Below the pieces are notes generated by a model. The model did not search any database and was not told the DNA's origin. It was given only the letters and a program-made list of their open reading frames with translations. Positions 17,718-26,092 of a DNA stretch of 56,549 bases are shown here, in pieces. A program made the position numbers and the translations under genes. This DNA is from Clostridiaceae bacterium OM02-2AC (GTDB lineage: Bacteria; Bacillota_I; Bacilli_A; Erysipelotrichales; Erysipelotrichaceae). The stretch is taken from the NCBI GenBank assembly GCA_003481775.1, contig QULU01000033.1:1-56549 (forward strand), in the 5' to 3' direction. The first letter of the stretch is position 1. Each line of letters begins with the position of its first letter.

Positions 17718-18818
17718 ATGGCAAAGATTTTAATTAGCCCTGGGAAATATGTGCAGGGTGCTGGTGAAATAAAAAAACTGGGAGCATACGCAGAAGGGTA
17801 TGGAACAAAGGCACTAATCTTAATCAGTGAGGGTGGATATCGCAGAATTGGGAAAGATATTGAAAGCAGCTTTGCTGGTACTGGCTGCACGTTTGTTTTT
17901 GATTATTTTCATGGAGAGTGTTCAAAGAATGAAATAGAGCGATTACGTGGAGTAATGAAGAAAAACACATGTGATCTTGTAATTGGCGTTGGTGGAGGAA
18001 AAATTTTTGATACTGCCAAGGCGGTTGCATATTACGAGAAAACTGCTGTTTTGATTTGTCCAACCATAGCATCAACGGATGCTCCATGTAGTGCACTTTC
18101 TGTTATTTATACAGATGAGGGGGTTTTTGAGGAATATCTCTTTTTACCCGCTAATCCGAATCTGGTGTTGATGGATACAGATATTATTGCAAAGTCTCCT
18201 GTAAGGCTTACCGTAGCTGGAATGGGGGATGCACTTGCAACATATTTTGAAGCTCGAGCATGTGAGCAAAGCGATGCGGTGAGCTGCGCAGGTGGTAAGG
18301 TCACCGGAGCTGCAATGGCACTTGCAAAGCTGTGCTTTGAAACATTGATGGAGGAAGGTGTAAAGGCAAAGCTTGCCTTGGAGGCAGGTGTGTGTACACC
18401 TGCGGTTGAAAAGATTATAGAGGCCAATACACTGCTCAGTGGCATCGGTTTCGAGAGTGCTGGTCTTGCAGGTGCTCATGCGATTCATAATGGACTGACC
18501 GTATTGGAAGAATGCCACCACATGTATCATGGCGAAAAGGTGGCGTTTGGTACCATCGCACAACTTGTTTTAGAAAATGTTGAAGCTTCTGATCTGCAGG
18601 AGATCATTGAATTCTGTATTGAACTTGGATTACCGGTCACTCTGGAGGAACTCGGCGCTGCTAAAATCACAAAAGAGAAAATTATGGCTGTTGCAGAGGC
18701 GGCATGTGCGGAAAATGATACACTGCATAACATGCCGTTTGAGGTTACTCCTGATAAGGTATATGCAGCTATTATGGCAGCAGATGCATATGGACATTAC
18801 TTCCTAGACGAAAGCTGA
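17718..18818 (+). CDS. gldA: Glycerol dehydrogenase (NAD+, zinc-dependent)
   Basis: The 366-residue iron/zinc-type alcohol dehydrogenase oxidises glycerol to dihydroxyacetone with NAD+. The dinucleotide-binding GVGGGKIFDTAK (~90-101), the CPTIASTDAPCS segment (~114-125) and metal ligands Asp171 (GMGDAL), a histidine of AGAHAIHNGL (~254) and His271 (YHGEKVAFG) are in place. AAGGAAGG precedes the ATG. It is monocistronic, with its own promoter and terminator, so it probably serves glycerol or related polyol/ketone metabolism independently of a dha regulon. Confidence 0.93.
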   Translation: MAKILISPGKYVQGAGEIKKLGAYAEGYGTKALILISEGGYRRIGKDIESSFAGTGCTFVFDYFHGECSKNEIERLRGVMKKNTCDLVIGVGGGKIFDTAKAVAYYEKTAVLICPTIASTDAPCSALSVIYTDEGVFEEYLFLPANPNLVLMDTDIIAKSPVRLTVAGMGDALATYFEARACEQSDAVSCAGGKVTGAAMALAKLCFETLMEEGVKAKLALEAGVCTPAVEKIIEANTLLSGIGFESAGLAGAHAIHNGLTVLEECHHMYHGEKVAFGTIAQLVLENVEASDLQEIIEFCIELGLPVTLEELGAAKITKEKIMAVAEAACAENDTLHNMPFEVTPDKVYAAIMAADAYGHYFLDES

Positions 18819-18858
18819 TATACACCGTTTGGAAGCGGGAGTGAGATAATGGTATATA

Positions 18859-18916
18859 GAAAACAGATAGAACGGTTATTGATGCTAGATATGATCATGC
18901 CATTCTGTCTGTTTTT
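18859..18916 (+). terminator. Terminator of gldA
   Basis: GAAAACAGATAGAA (18859-18872) pairs with the TTCTGTCTGTTTTT end of the hairpin. T-rich sequence follows, between convergent genes. Confidence 0.6.
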
Positions 18917-18937
18917 GATTTTTTGCATTTTCAGAAT

Positions 18938-20722
18938 TTAACGCTCTTGGAATAAATACAGTTGAAGCAGATCACTGATTGTTTTCAGCGTATAACGTTC
19001 CTCCCCGCTTGCATTCCGGAATCCATGGCAGTCCTCAAAGCAGATAAGTCCATGAAGCGTAGAATGCTGCATCATAATGCAAACAACGCAGGCTATGGTC
19101 ATACGGTTCATAAACCAGGCAAGGAGCTCTGGATCACTTATATTTTTGATGTTTGTGAAGGTACAGATTTTCTTGCCGTTATCCAGATTGCTGATAAATT
19201 TATCGGCAATCAGTAGCTCTGTATCATCGATATTATACATAGGATCACTATACCATGCTTTGCTGACATACAGGCTGCCTTCCTCGTTCTGGTAAAGTGT
19301 AATGCGATCACAATCAAAAATCTTGCCGATCAACTCCAGAATTTCGGTTATCGCCTGCTCCCGATTTTGGTTCTCCAACAGAATCCGCATAACATATTCA
19401 ATGATATGATCATGAAAGCTCTTCTGCATATATTTTTGTGGATTGGCGGCATATGCTTTTTTGACACCCTCGCCCTGATAGATTTGAAATTGGTTTTTGC
19501 CATTTTTCTTAGATTGGTACATAGCGATATCGGCATGCTCCAGCAGGGTTTCAAAATCATTACCATCATCAGGATAAAAGCTGATACCGATACTGCAGTT
19601 GATTTGATAGCCAAGCTCTGAACGTAGACTTTCACCAAAAATATCCTGAATCAGCTCCACCTTATTTATAGCAATTTGCCGATCTGGTATATTCATTAAG
19701 CAGATTACAAATTCATCTCCGCCAATTCTTGCAGTAAGATCATTTTTACGGATAATAGAGGATATCTCGACACCTACCCGTATTAGGGCTTCATCACCCT
19801 TTGCATGACCATATACATCATTGATCATTTTAAAATCATCAACATCAATTAGAATAAAGGCAAAGGGAGCGTCATTAACAGCAATGTAATTTTCTATACG
19901 TCGAATGCACTCTCTACGATTGAATAAGCCAGTCAGAGGATCCAAGGCTGCCTCCTCTCTCGATTTTAAAAGCTCCTGCTTTTGATCGTGAATATCAGTA
20001 ATTACACCGATTATTTTGATAATATTGTTTTTATCATCACGCAAACCGGTCGCCTGTGCATACACCCAGCGATAGCCCTTATTCCTGTACTTCAGACGAT
20101 ATTCACAGGACATTTCCTCCTTTCCATGCAAAATGGATTGGAATCCGTTACGAAGAGGAAGAATATCGTCTTTATGGATAATATTAGAGGCAAACATGGA
20201 GTCAGGAAAGCCTTTGACAGGGATTTTATAGCCGTATTTCTTTTCTAGATTATCTGAGTAATAAATTTCATTTGTCTTACAATCATACTCAAATACAACA
20301 TCCTGTGTCTGAGAAAGAATAAATTGAAGGCGCTTTTCGCTTATGAGCAGGGCTTCCTGTATTTTCTTGCTCTCAGTTATATCATGAAAAATACAGTGGA
20401 AGTATGGTTCGTTGCATTCGTTCTTGTTTAGTTGAGCACTGATCCAAATCCATTTGAGTATACCATCTTTACATTTTAAGCGATTTTCGTACATAAAGAC
20501 ACCGTCTTTTTGTACCTGGCGTCCTATTTCTTCTAGAATTTTGCTTCGCTCCTCTTCATGAATAGCATAGAATAACTGATTCTGATAAATGTCTGAGAAT
20601 TCTTTCTGTGTATACCCCAAAAAACGATAGAGAGATTGATCTGCTCGGATGAGTGTAAACGTTTCATTGCATTGACAATCAAATACACCTCCGGTAATCA
20701 TTTCAGCGTCCTTATACATCAT
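18938..20722 (-). CDS. PAS-PAS-GGDEF-(GAF-like) diguanylate cyclase
   Basis: The 594-residue cytoplasmic sensor begins with two PAS domains (~10-120 and ~130-250, each ending in an FHDITE/VITDIHDQK-type motif). These lead into a GGDEF domain (~262-425) with intact RIGGDEF and DPLTGLFNRR, so c-di-GMP synthesis from GTP is expected. RKND lies exactly five residues before GGDEF, forming the RxxD inhibitory site for product feedback. The last ~150 residues resemble a GAF domain. No membrane span is seen, so the signal should be intracellular (redox, haem or metabolite). GGAAG precedes a double ATG. No EAL or PilZ partner is in the window. Confidence 0.88.
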   Translation of the reverse strand: MMYKDAEMITGGVFDCQCNETFTLIRADQSLYRFLGYTQKEFSDIYQNQLFYAIHEEERSKILEEIGRQVQKDGVFMYENRLKCKDGILKWIWISAQLNKNECNEPYFHCIFHDITESKKIQEALLISEKRLQFILSQTQDVVFEYDCKTNEIYYSDNLEKKYGYKIPVKGFPDSMFASNIIHKDDILPLRNGFQSILHGKEEMSCEYRLKYRNKGYRWVYAQATGLRDDKNNIIKIIGVITDIHDQKQELLKSREEAALDPLTGLFNRRECIRRIENYIAVNDAPFAFILIDVDDFKMINDVYGHAKGDEALIRVGVEISSIIRKNDLTARIGGDEFVICLMNIPDRQIAINKVELIQDIFGESLRSELGYQINCSIGISFYPDDGNDFETLLEHADIAMYQSKKNGKNQFQIYQGEGVKKAYAANPQKYMQKSFHDHIIEYVMRILLENQNREQAITEILELIGKIFDCDRITLYQNEEGSLYVSKAWYSDPMYNIDDTELLIADKFISNLDNGKKICTFTNIKNISDPELLAWFMNRMTIACVVCIMMQHSTLHGLICFEDCHGFRNASGEERYTLKTISDLLQLYLFQER

Positions 20723-20897
20723 AATCGCTTCCTTTACATTTTTGTTAAGTTAAGTATACTTTATTATAACATTTGTAGTATTCATTTTGCGTTTTTCAAA
20801 AAATTATTTGAAAAAAAGAAGAAAAGAATGGTAAAATTCAGAGCACAATAATGATAAGAATATTATTCTGATTGGATTTTCTTTGAGAAGCAATCTA

Positions 20898-20925
20898 TTG
20901 AAAACTCACTCTTCCTGTATATAAT
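20898..20925 (+). promoter_or_regulatory. Promoter of the DHFR-like gene
   Basis: TTGAAA (20898-20903), 16-bp spacer, TATAAT (20920-20925). Confidence 0.6.
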
Positions 20926-20996
20926 TATCTTTTATAAGGGCATACTCCTGATACAGAAGCTCTTATGATATGCTTATACAAAGGAGACGAGATACT

Positions 20997-21527
20997 ATGA
21001 GAAATGTAGCATTATTTATTGCAATGAGCCTTGATGGTTATATCGCGAAAAAGGACGGTTCTGTTGACTGGCTGCAGGGGCAGGAAACCGGACAAAATGA
21101 TATGGTGTCCTATCAAAAATTCATACAGGATATTGATACCGTGATTATGGGCTGGAATACTTATCATCAGATAGCAACAGAGCTTTCTTCGGATCACTGG
21201 TTTTATGAACATCTGGATAGCTATATATTTACACATCGAAAATTAGCCGGTAAGGAAAATATTCATTTCATCCAGGGAGATATATGTGAAAGTATCCTGC
21301 ATATGAAAAGGCAGGAGGGTAAAGGTATTTGGATATGCGGTGGCGCAGATATTATTCAGCCCTTAATTGAACGTGATATCATTGATACTTATCATATCTC
21401 CGTAATACCGATTATTTTAGGAAATGGAATTTCTTTATTTCAAGGGCGCAAAGCATCCTTGAAATTAAAGCTCATGGCTTCTGAATCATATAACGGTATT
21501 ACAGATTTAATATATAAACGCAGATAA
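20997..21527 (+). CDS. DHFR/RibD C-terminal-domain family reductase
   Basis: The 176-residue protein has the dihydrofolate-reductase-like fold of the RibD_C family: the start MRNVALFIAMSLDGYIAKKDG, then VDWLQG, VIMGWNTYHQI, and a nucleotide-binding IWICGGADIIQPLIE. Members reduce pteridines, riboflavin precursors or unknown NADPH substrates. Free-standing short forms like this (YwjB/YyaP type) have no confirmed role. ATG 20997 follows AAGGAG; an in-frame start at 20970 lies ahead of that site and is disfavoured. The gene is monocistronic and convergent with the LexA/CI-like repressor. Confidence 0.82.
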   Translation: MRNVALFIAMSLDGYIAKKDGSVDWLQGQETGQNDMVSYQKFIQDIDTVIMGWNTYHQIATELSSDHWFYEHLDSYIFTHRKLAGKENIHFIQGDICESILHMKRQEGKGIWICGGADIIQPLIERDIIDTYHISVIPIILGNGISLFQGRKASLKLKLMASESYNGITDLIYKRR

Positions 21528-21570
21528 AGCAGATGGGCACCGCCTGCTGCAGCGGTGAAGGATTTTGAAT

Positions 21571-22167
21571 TTATGCGATATCAGAGCGGCTATACAGAAC
21601 CTTTCCAATAATTTTTACAGGTAGATTTTTCACTTCCTCCTGCGTAAAGTAGCGGGCAGGTACCGCTGGATTAGCTGCCTCCAAAATAAGGAAGGGTTCT
21701 TTTTTTATAATTCGTTTTATAGTTACCTCAGTATTTCCAATCAGGATAACAGCGATTGTACCACTCTTTGCGTCATCACACTGCTTTACATAGATAAGAT
21801 CCTGGTCATGTATATGCGCGCCTGTCATAGAGTCTCCGCAGACACGAAGAAAATAATCACCGCGATAATAATCGCTTTTTGATACCTCCTCATAGCCTGC
21901 AAAATTTTCTTCTGCAAATAATCCATATCCGGCCTTTGCTGTTCCAAGCAGCGGCTTTTCAAACCTATCAGAATCTTTTAATAGAGATTCTACATCTGTA
22001 CCCAGCAGATAGGATAGCTTTTCGATAACAGCTGGCTTCATGACCTTTGTTTCGCCCTTCATCCACCGTGAAACAGTCGATTTGTTGACTCCAACCTGTT
22101 CTGCAATATAGTCGTTTGTAACGCTCATCCGACGCTTATATTCATTTAATAAATCCTTTAGCTGCAT
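21571..22167 (-). CDS. LexA/CI-type self-cleaving repressor (HTH_XRE + S24 peptidase)
   Basis: The 198-residue protein has an N-terminal XRE helix-turn-helix (residues ~5-60, VNKSTVSRWMKGETK) and a C-terminal S24 LexA-like protease. The Ser-Lys dyad is visible as CGDSM (Ser113) and VTIKRI (Lys151), and TAKAGYG (Ala79-Gly80) fits the autocleavage site. Such repressors are inactivated by RecA filaments after DNA damage. The divergent Y-family polymerase gene and the paired operators between them (22203-22289) suggest it represses both itself and the polymerase operon. Confidence 0.9.
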   Translation of the reverse strand: MQLKDLLNEYKRRMSVTNDYIAEQVGVNKSTVSRWMKGETKVMKPAVIEKLSYLLGTDVESLLKDSDRFEKPLLGTAKAGYGLFAEENFAGYEEVSKSDYYRGDYFLRVCGDSMTGAHIHDQDLIYVKQCDDAKSGTIAVILIGNTEVTIKRIIKKEPFLILEAANPAVPARYFTQEEVKNLPVKIIGKVLYSRSDIA

Positions 22168-22188
22168 AATAGCTCACCTCTTTTTAAC

Positions 22189-22217
22189 ATTATAAATCAG
22201 ATTTGCAAAAGTTGCAA
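22189..22217 (-). promoter_or_regulatory. Repressor promoter overlapped by TTGCAA operator motifs
   Basis: On the minus strand TTGCAA (22212-22217) acts as -35, then a 17-bp spacer, then TATAAT (22189-22194). A second TTGCAA at 22203-22208 lies in the spacer. The self-complementary hexamers occupy the promoter, as expected for autoregulation. Confidence 0.6.
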
Positions 22218-22262
22218 CAATTTTCACTTCGATTTGTAATATCAATTATTTTTTATAAAAAA

Positions 22263-22304
22263 GTTGCATTTGATATTGATAAATGCAACATACGGTAGTA
22301 TAAT
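22263..22304 (+). promoter_or_regulatory. Operator and promoter of the Y-family polymerase operon
   Basis: GTTGCATTT (22263-22271) and AAATGCAAC (22281-22289) form a perfect 9-bp inverted repeat with a 9-bp spacer. It covers the -35 TTGATA (22276-22281), which is 17 bp from TATAAT (22299-22304). The TTGCA/TGCAA core is shared with the repressor's own promoter. Confidence 0.7.
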
Positions 22305-22328
22305 CGCAAGTAAAGAAGAGGTGGCGAT

Positions 22329-23585
22329 ATGATGAAGACTTATCTTTGCATTGATTTAAAAACATTTTTTGCTTCTGTTGAATGTGTGGAGCGAGAGCTT
22401 GATCCGTTTGCTGCAAATCTGGTTGTCGCCGACCCTTCCAGAGGTAGAGGTGCACTCTGTCTGGCGGTATCACCCAAAATGAAAGCACAGGGAGTTCATA
22501 ACCGCTGCAGGATTTTTGAAATCCCGGATAACATCTCCTATATCACCGCCATGCCGCGGATGAATTTATATATGCAGTATTCCGCTGATATTTACGGCAT
22601 ATACCTAAAGTATATATCCAGTGAGGATATTCATGTGTACTCCATAGATGAAGCATTTCTGGATGTTAGCGAATATCTGCAAATGTATAATGTCAGTGCA
22701 AAGGAGCTCGCTCGGATGATATTGCAGGATATCTATGCCACAACAGGTATCACGGCAACCGCAGGTATCGGTACAAATCTTTATCTTGCTAAAATCGCAT
22801 TGGATATCACCGCTAAGCATACCACGGATAATATGGGGATACTTGACGAGAAATTGTATCGGGAGACGCTTTGGCATCACAAGCCTGTAACTGACTTTTG
22901 GCAGGTTGGCCGTGGAATTTCTAAGCGGCTGGAAAAATATAGTGTATGTGATATGTATGATATCGCCCATCTGGATGAACGAATTCTCTATCGGGAATTT
23001 GGTGTGAACGCGGAATATCTGATTGATCATGCGTGGGGCAGAGAGCCGACAACCATCAGAGAAATCAAGGCATATAAGTCAAAAAGCAACTCATTGTCAA
23101 ACAGTCAAATTTTATTTGAGGATTACAATTATGAAGAGGCTCTGCTCGTATTGAAGGAGATGGTTGAGCTAAATGTACAGAGTCTTGTGGAATCTCATCG
23201 TGTAACTGATCATATCGGTCTGTATGTTGGATATTCAGCGAGTGGTGTAAAGGCGACCGGAGGATCCAGAAAGCTTTCCAATGTGACCAATTCATATGCT
23301 TATCTGCGCAAAGCCTTCATTGAGCTGTATACGGAAACAGTAAATCGGCAGGAGCTTGTGCATATGCTATCTATCAGCTTTGGCAACGTAGTCGATGAAA
23401 TGTATGAGACATATGATTTATTCACAGATTATAATGCTCTGGAGAAAGAGAAGAAGCTGCAGCTGGCTTTGCTTGATATAAAACACAAATTTGGAAAGAA
23501 TGCTGTGATAAAGGGGATGAATCTATTGAATAAGGCAACGACAATTTCTCGTAATAAGCTTGTAGGTGGTCACAATGCAGAATGA
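22329..23585 (+). CDS. Y-family DNA polymerase (DinB/UmuC/UvrX-like)
   Basis: The 418-residue translesion polymerase has catalytic carboxylates in CIDLKTFFASVE (Asp9) and YSIDEAFLD (Asp107, Glu108). Helix-hairpin-helix and little-finger regions follow (GIGTNLYLAKIALD, then FWQVGRGISKRLEK). A leucine-rich QLALLDIKHKF near the C-terminus could bind the beta clamp. It overlaps the YolD gene by 11 bp. The arrangement repressor-polymerase-YolD recalls SOS mutagenesis cassettes carried by Gram-positive plasmids, phages and chromosomes. Expression is expected only after repressor cleavage. Confidence 0.92.
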   Translation: MMKTYLCIDLKTFFASVECVERELDPFAANLVVADPSRGRGALCLAVSPKMKAQGVHNRCRIFEIPDNISYITAMPRMNLYMQYSADIYGIYLKYISSEDIHVYSIDEAFLDVSEYLQMYNVSAKELARMILQDIYATTGITATAGIGTNLYLAKIALDITAKHTTDNMGILDEKLYRETLWHHKPVTDFWQVGRGISKRLEKYSVCDMYDIAHLDERILYREFGVNAEYLIDHAWGREPTTIREIKAYKSKSNSLSNSQILFEDYNYEEALLVLKEMVELNVQSLVESHRVTDHIGLYVGYSASGVKATGGSRKLSNVTNSYAYLRKAFIELYTETVNRQELVHMLSISFGNVVDEMYETYDLFTDYNALEKEKKLQLALLDIKHKFGKNAVIKGMNLLNKATTISRNKLVGGHNAE

Positions 23586-23922
23586 ACAGAATCACGCAAA
23601 TCGCGCTAAATTATTTTTGCCCTTTGATTCCCTGAAAGGCTTTCGGGACTATCTGAAATGCAAGGAACGTGTTGTAGTTGACAGAAAACAGCTTTCTTCA
23701 GATGCCTGTGAAGAACTAAATCGGAAGCTGCAGAAAATTCAAAAGGGCCAGATGGTCAAAATTATCTATTATGATCAGCAGGACTATGTTGAGCTGGAGG
23801 GGATGGTGTCTAGGTTTGATCCTGAATATTTGCACATCATTCAGATAGTGGATAAAGTGATTCACATACGTGATATAATTGAAATCGATACGGAAGATTT
23901 AAAAAATCTTTATAAGAAATAG
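23575..23922 (+). CDS. YolD-like protein
   Basis: The 115-residue protein has the YolD fold pattern: RAKLFLPFDSLKGFRDYLKCKE near the N-terminus, then two short beta segments (QMVKIIYYDQQDYVELEGMV) and HIRDIIEI. YolD proteins accompany UvrX/UmuC-type polymerases, are DNA-damage inducible and may assist the polymerase. ATG 23575 overlaps the polymerase stop and follows GTAGGTGG, so translation is coupled. Confidence 0.85.
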   Translation: MQNEQNHANRAKLFLPFDSLKGFRDYLKCKERVVVDRKQLSSDACEELNRKLQKIQKGQMVKIIYYDQQDYVELEGMVSRFDPEYLHIIQIVDKVIHIRDIIEIDTEDLKNLYKK

Positions 23923-24399
23923 GAAGATGCAAGTCTTTTCTCTTGGATAGAAAAAACAGCCGTCCTGCAGTTTCTTAAATTGATGCTTTATATTGAGAAT
24001 TCTGTTTATAAATTCTTATGAGCAGATTGGTCTAAATATAGGAAATCTCTGGTTGAGGTGTCAGATAATACCACAGCAGACATATATCTTTTGACAGATT
24101 ACGTGAATAACAATGAGTATACGTAGAATGCATACGAAGCTATTGCCGAGCTTTTGTTCACTTCGTTTATTAAGCAGGAAAGAACGAAAAAGCTACACGA
24201 AAAATTTTGAAATCTGCCTGTATGCATCATATGAAATCAGGAACAAAGCTGGATTGTATATATGCTATCATTCATTATCACTCCACATGCTTTTACATAA
24301 CAGAAATCAGGAACAAATGCTTTTCTCATAAAATCATTTGTTGACAGGTTAATGGTATGTTAAGATAGGGATGAAGAAAGCACTAAGGAGGATGATTGG
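23923..24399. other. Intergenic region
   Basis: No convincing gene is present. A 15-bp direct repeat (GAAATCAGGAACAAA) occurs near 24233 and 24304. TTGACA at 24341-24346 with a weak -10 (GATAGG) 17 bp downstream may be the promoter of the next gene. Confidence 0.4.
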
Positions 24400-25869
24400 A
24401 TGAAAGAAGAAATGAGTCTGCATGAGTGGATTTATAATTATATCGAGGAAGCAATCCGCTTTGGGATATTCCGCCAGGGAGAAAAACTCCCAACGATTTC
24501 ACAGTTTGCTGAACGCTTCCAGGTTTCCAGGCGTCCTGTTATACATGCTTTTAAGCTATTGGAGGAGAATCATTACATAGAGATGTCACGTGGAAGGCAT
24601 TCACGACTTACACTGGGGCTTGATGAAGCAGAATGCAGAGAGAATTGTATCCAGTTTTTTCTGGCAAGAAAGGATGCTGTACAGGACTTGTGTGAGATAC
24701 GTGATATTTTGCTTCCTGATTTGCTTACACAAGCCTTGTGTTTGCTTACAGAAGAGCAATATGCTGCAATCCATGAGAGCATTGATCATATGCAGGGAGA
24801 GCGTACAGTAGTCGCATTTGTGGAAAAGGTGCTGTCTGTATTCGGAAATCCTCTGGTTTGCAGTCTTTATATGGAGGTCGCTATATTTGGAAGACTGTCT
24901 TTTTATGAAAATATAAAGGACTCAATGGTGCTTCAAGGAACTCATGCGCACAGCGATCTTGCGAAGACACATGCTTTTGTTGATGCAGTGTTTCAGAAGC
25001 AGCTGACATATCCGGATATATATGAAATAACAAAAAAATACTTTGCGGATGATTCCAGAAAAACTCAGGAACGCTACGCAAAGCTTCCACTGCGGGAACC
25101 GAAGCAAAAGGTAAGCTTCCGCTGGAATATTTATCGCGGACGGCCACGGCAGATTTATAACGTGGCAAGCAGTTTACTCAAAGATATCATCTATCAGAAA
25201 TATCCGGTAGAAAGTCGTCTTCCGCGCGTTTTGGATCTTTGTGAAATCTATCAGGTGAGTGAGCCAACCCTGCGTAGAGCCATGTCAATTCTTCAGGCAA
25301 CTGGTGTCATAGAACCTATTGGCGGCAAGGGAATGAAAGTGATTCGATGTGATGAAAACAGAATTTGCGACATGCTGGAAGACAACGGTGTGAGAGAGCG
25401 GGTGATTGAAGGCATGCAGTGTCTTCAGATTCTGCAGATGACTTGTCAGACGTTCACATCTATTTCCTTTACCAGTATGGTGCAACGCTTTGAACAGATC
25501 AAACAATCACTATCCGATATAGAAATCACCAGTATAAATTGGGTAAGGCTAATTTGTGAGTATTGTGACTCCATCATGGATGTAAATGAGCAGGAAAGCC
25601 TAAAGAGCATTTTTGAGGAATTAAAACAGCATATTCTATGGATATATCCATTTATTTGTCATTTGGATAAGGAGCGATATTCGTCATTATTTTTCCATGC
25701 CCTTGATGTGCTTCAATATGCAATGAAATCACAGGATGAGCGATTATATGTGAATGAAATGAAATATCTGTTTTATCTGGTGCTTGAAGAGCTTCGCAGT
25801 CAGTTGGAGAATGCAGGAGTAAAGGAAGCAAAGGATTTGAAAATGATTTCATTTAGAATGAATATATGA
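24400..25869 (+). CDS. Regulator with two GntR-type winged-helix domains
   Basis: The 489-residue protein carries a GntR winged helix at residues ~5-68 (FRQGEKLPTISQFAERFQVS, then RRPVIHAFKLLEENHYIEMSRG). A second full copy lies at ~257-318 (YPVESRLPRVLDLCEIYQVS, then EPTLRRAMSILQATGVIEPIGG). Each is followed by an all-helical segment of ~170-190 residues with no recognised ligand-binding motif. Most GntR proteins have one such domain and dimerise; two in one chain implies internal duplication and a pseudo-dimer binding asymmetric DNA. AAGGAGG precedes the ATG. No obvious target operon: it is monocistronic with a terminator after it. Confidence 0.82.
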   Translation: MKEEMSLHEWIYNYIEEAIRFGIFRQGEKLPTISQFAERFQVSRRPVIHAFKLLEENHYIEMSRGRHSRLTLGLDEAECRENCIQFFLARKDAVQDLCEIRDILLPDLLTQALCLLTEEQYAAIHESIDHMQGERTVVAFVEKVLSVFGNPLVCSLYMEVAIFGRLSFYENIKDSMVLQGTHAHSDLAKTHAFVDAVFQKQLTYPDIYEITKKYFADDSRKTQERYAKLPLREPKQKVSFRWNIYRGRPRQIYNVASSLLKDIIYQKYPVESRLPRVLDLCEIYQVSEPTLRRAMSILQATGVIEPIGGKGMKVIRCDENRICDMLEDNGVRERVIEGMQCLQILQMTCQTFTSISFTSMVQRFEQIKQSLSDIEITSINWVRLICEYCDSIMDVNEQESLKSIFEELKQHILWIYPFICHLDKERYSSLFFHALDVLQYAMKSQDERLYVNEMKYLFYLVLEELRSQLENAGVKEAKDLKMISFRMNI

Positions 25870-25945
25870 ATCCATTATCCAAAGCAGAGGCTTTATAACT
25901 TTTAAAGGCGAAGAAGTCGGATAAGGACAGACGACATGCACGCAG

Positions 25946-26004
25946 AAAAAGACTGTTTGCAGATCACATATCACATTCAATCAATGTGGCGCTAGCAGTC
26001 TTTT
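25946..26004. terminator. Terminator between convergent genes
   Basis: AAAAAGACTG (25946-25955) pairs with CAGTCTTTT (25996-26004), with an inner CACATTCAATCAATGTGG stem-loop. Confidence 0.65.
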
Positions 26005-26092
26005 AGTATTTAGCGAAAATTTTAACACTGCATGTACGAAATTCGTTTTCTAAGGCTTTGCCAAAAGAAATTTTTGCAGCTGTGGGGGTGAA

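Noticed and set aside
24113..24331. 72-codon frame in the spacer before the double-GntR gene
   Set aside because: No ribosome-binding site, and composition is unlike neighbouring genes.
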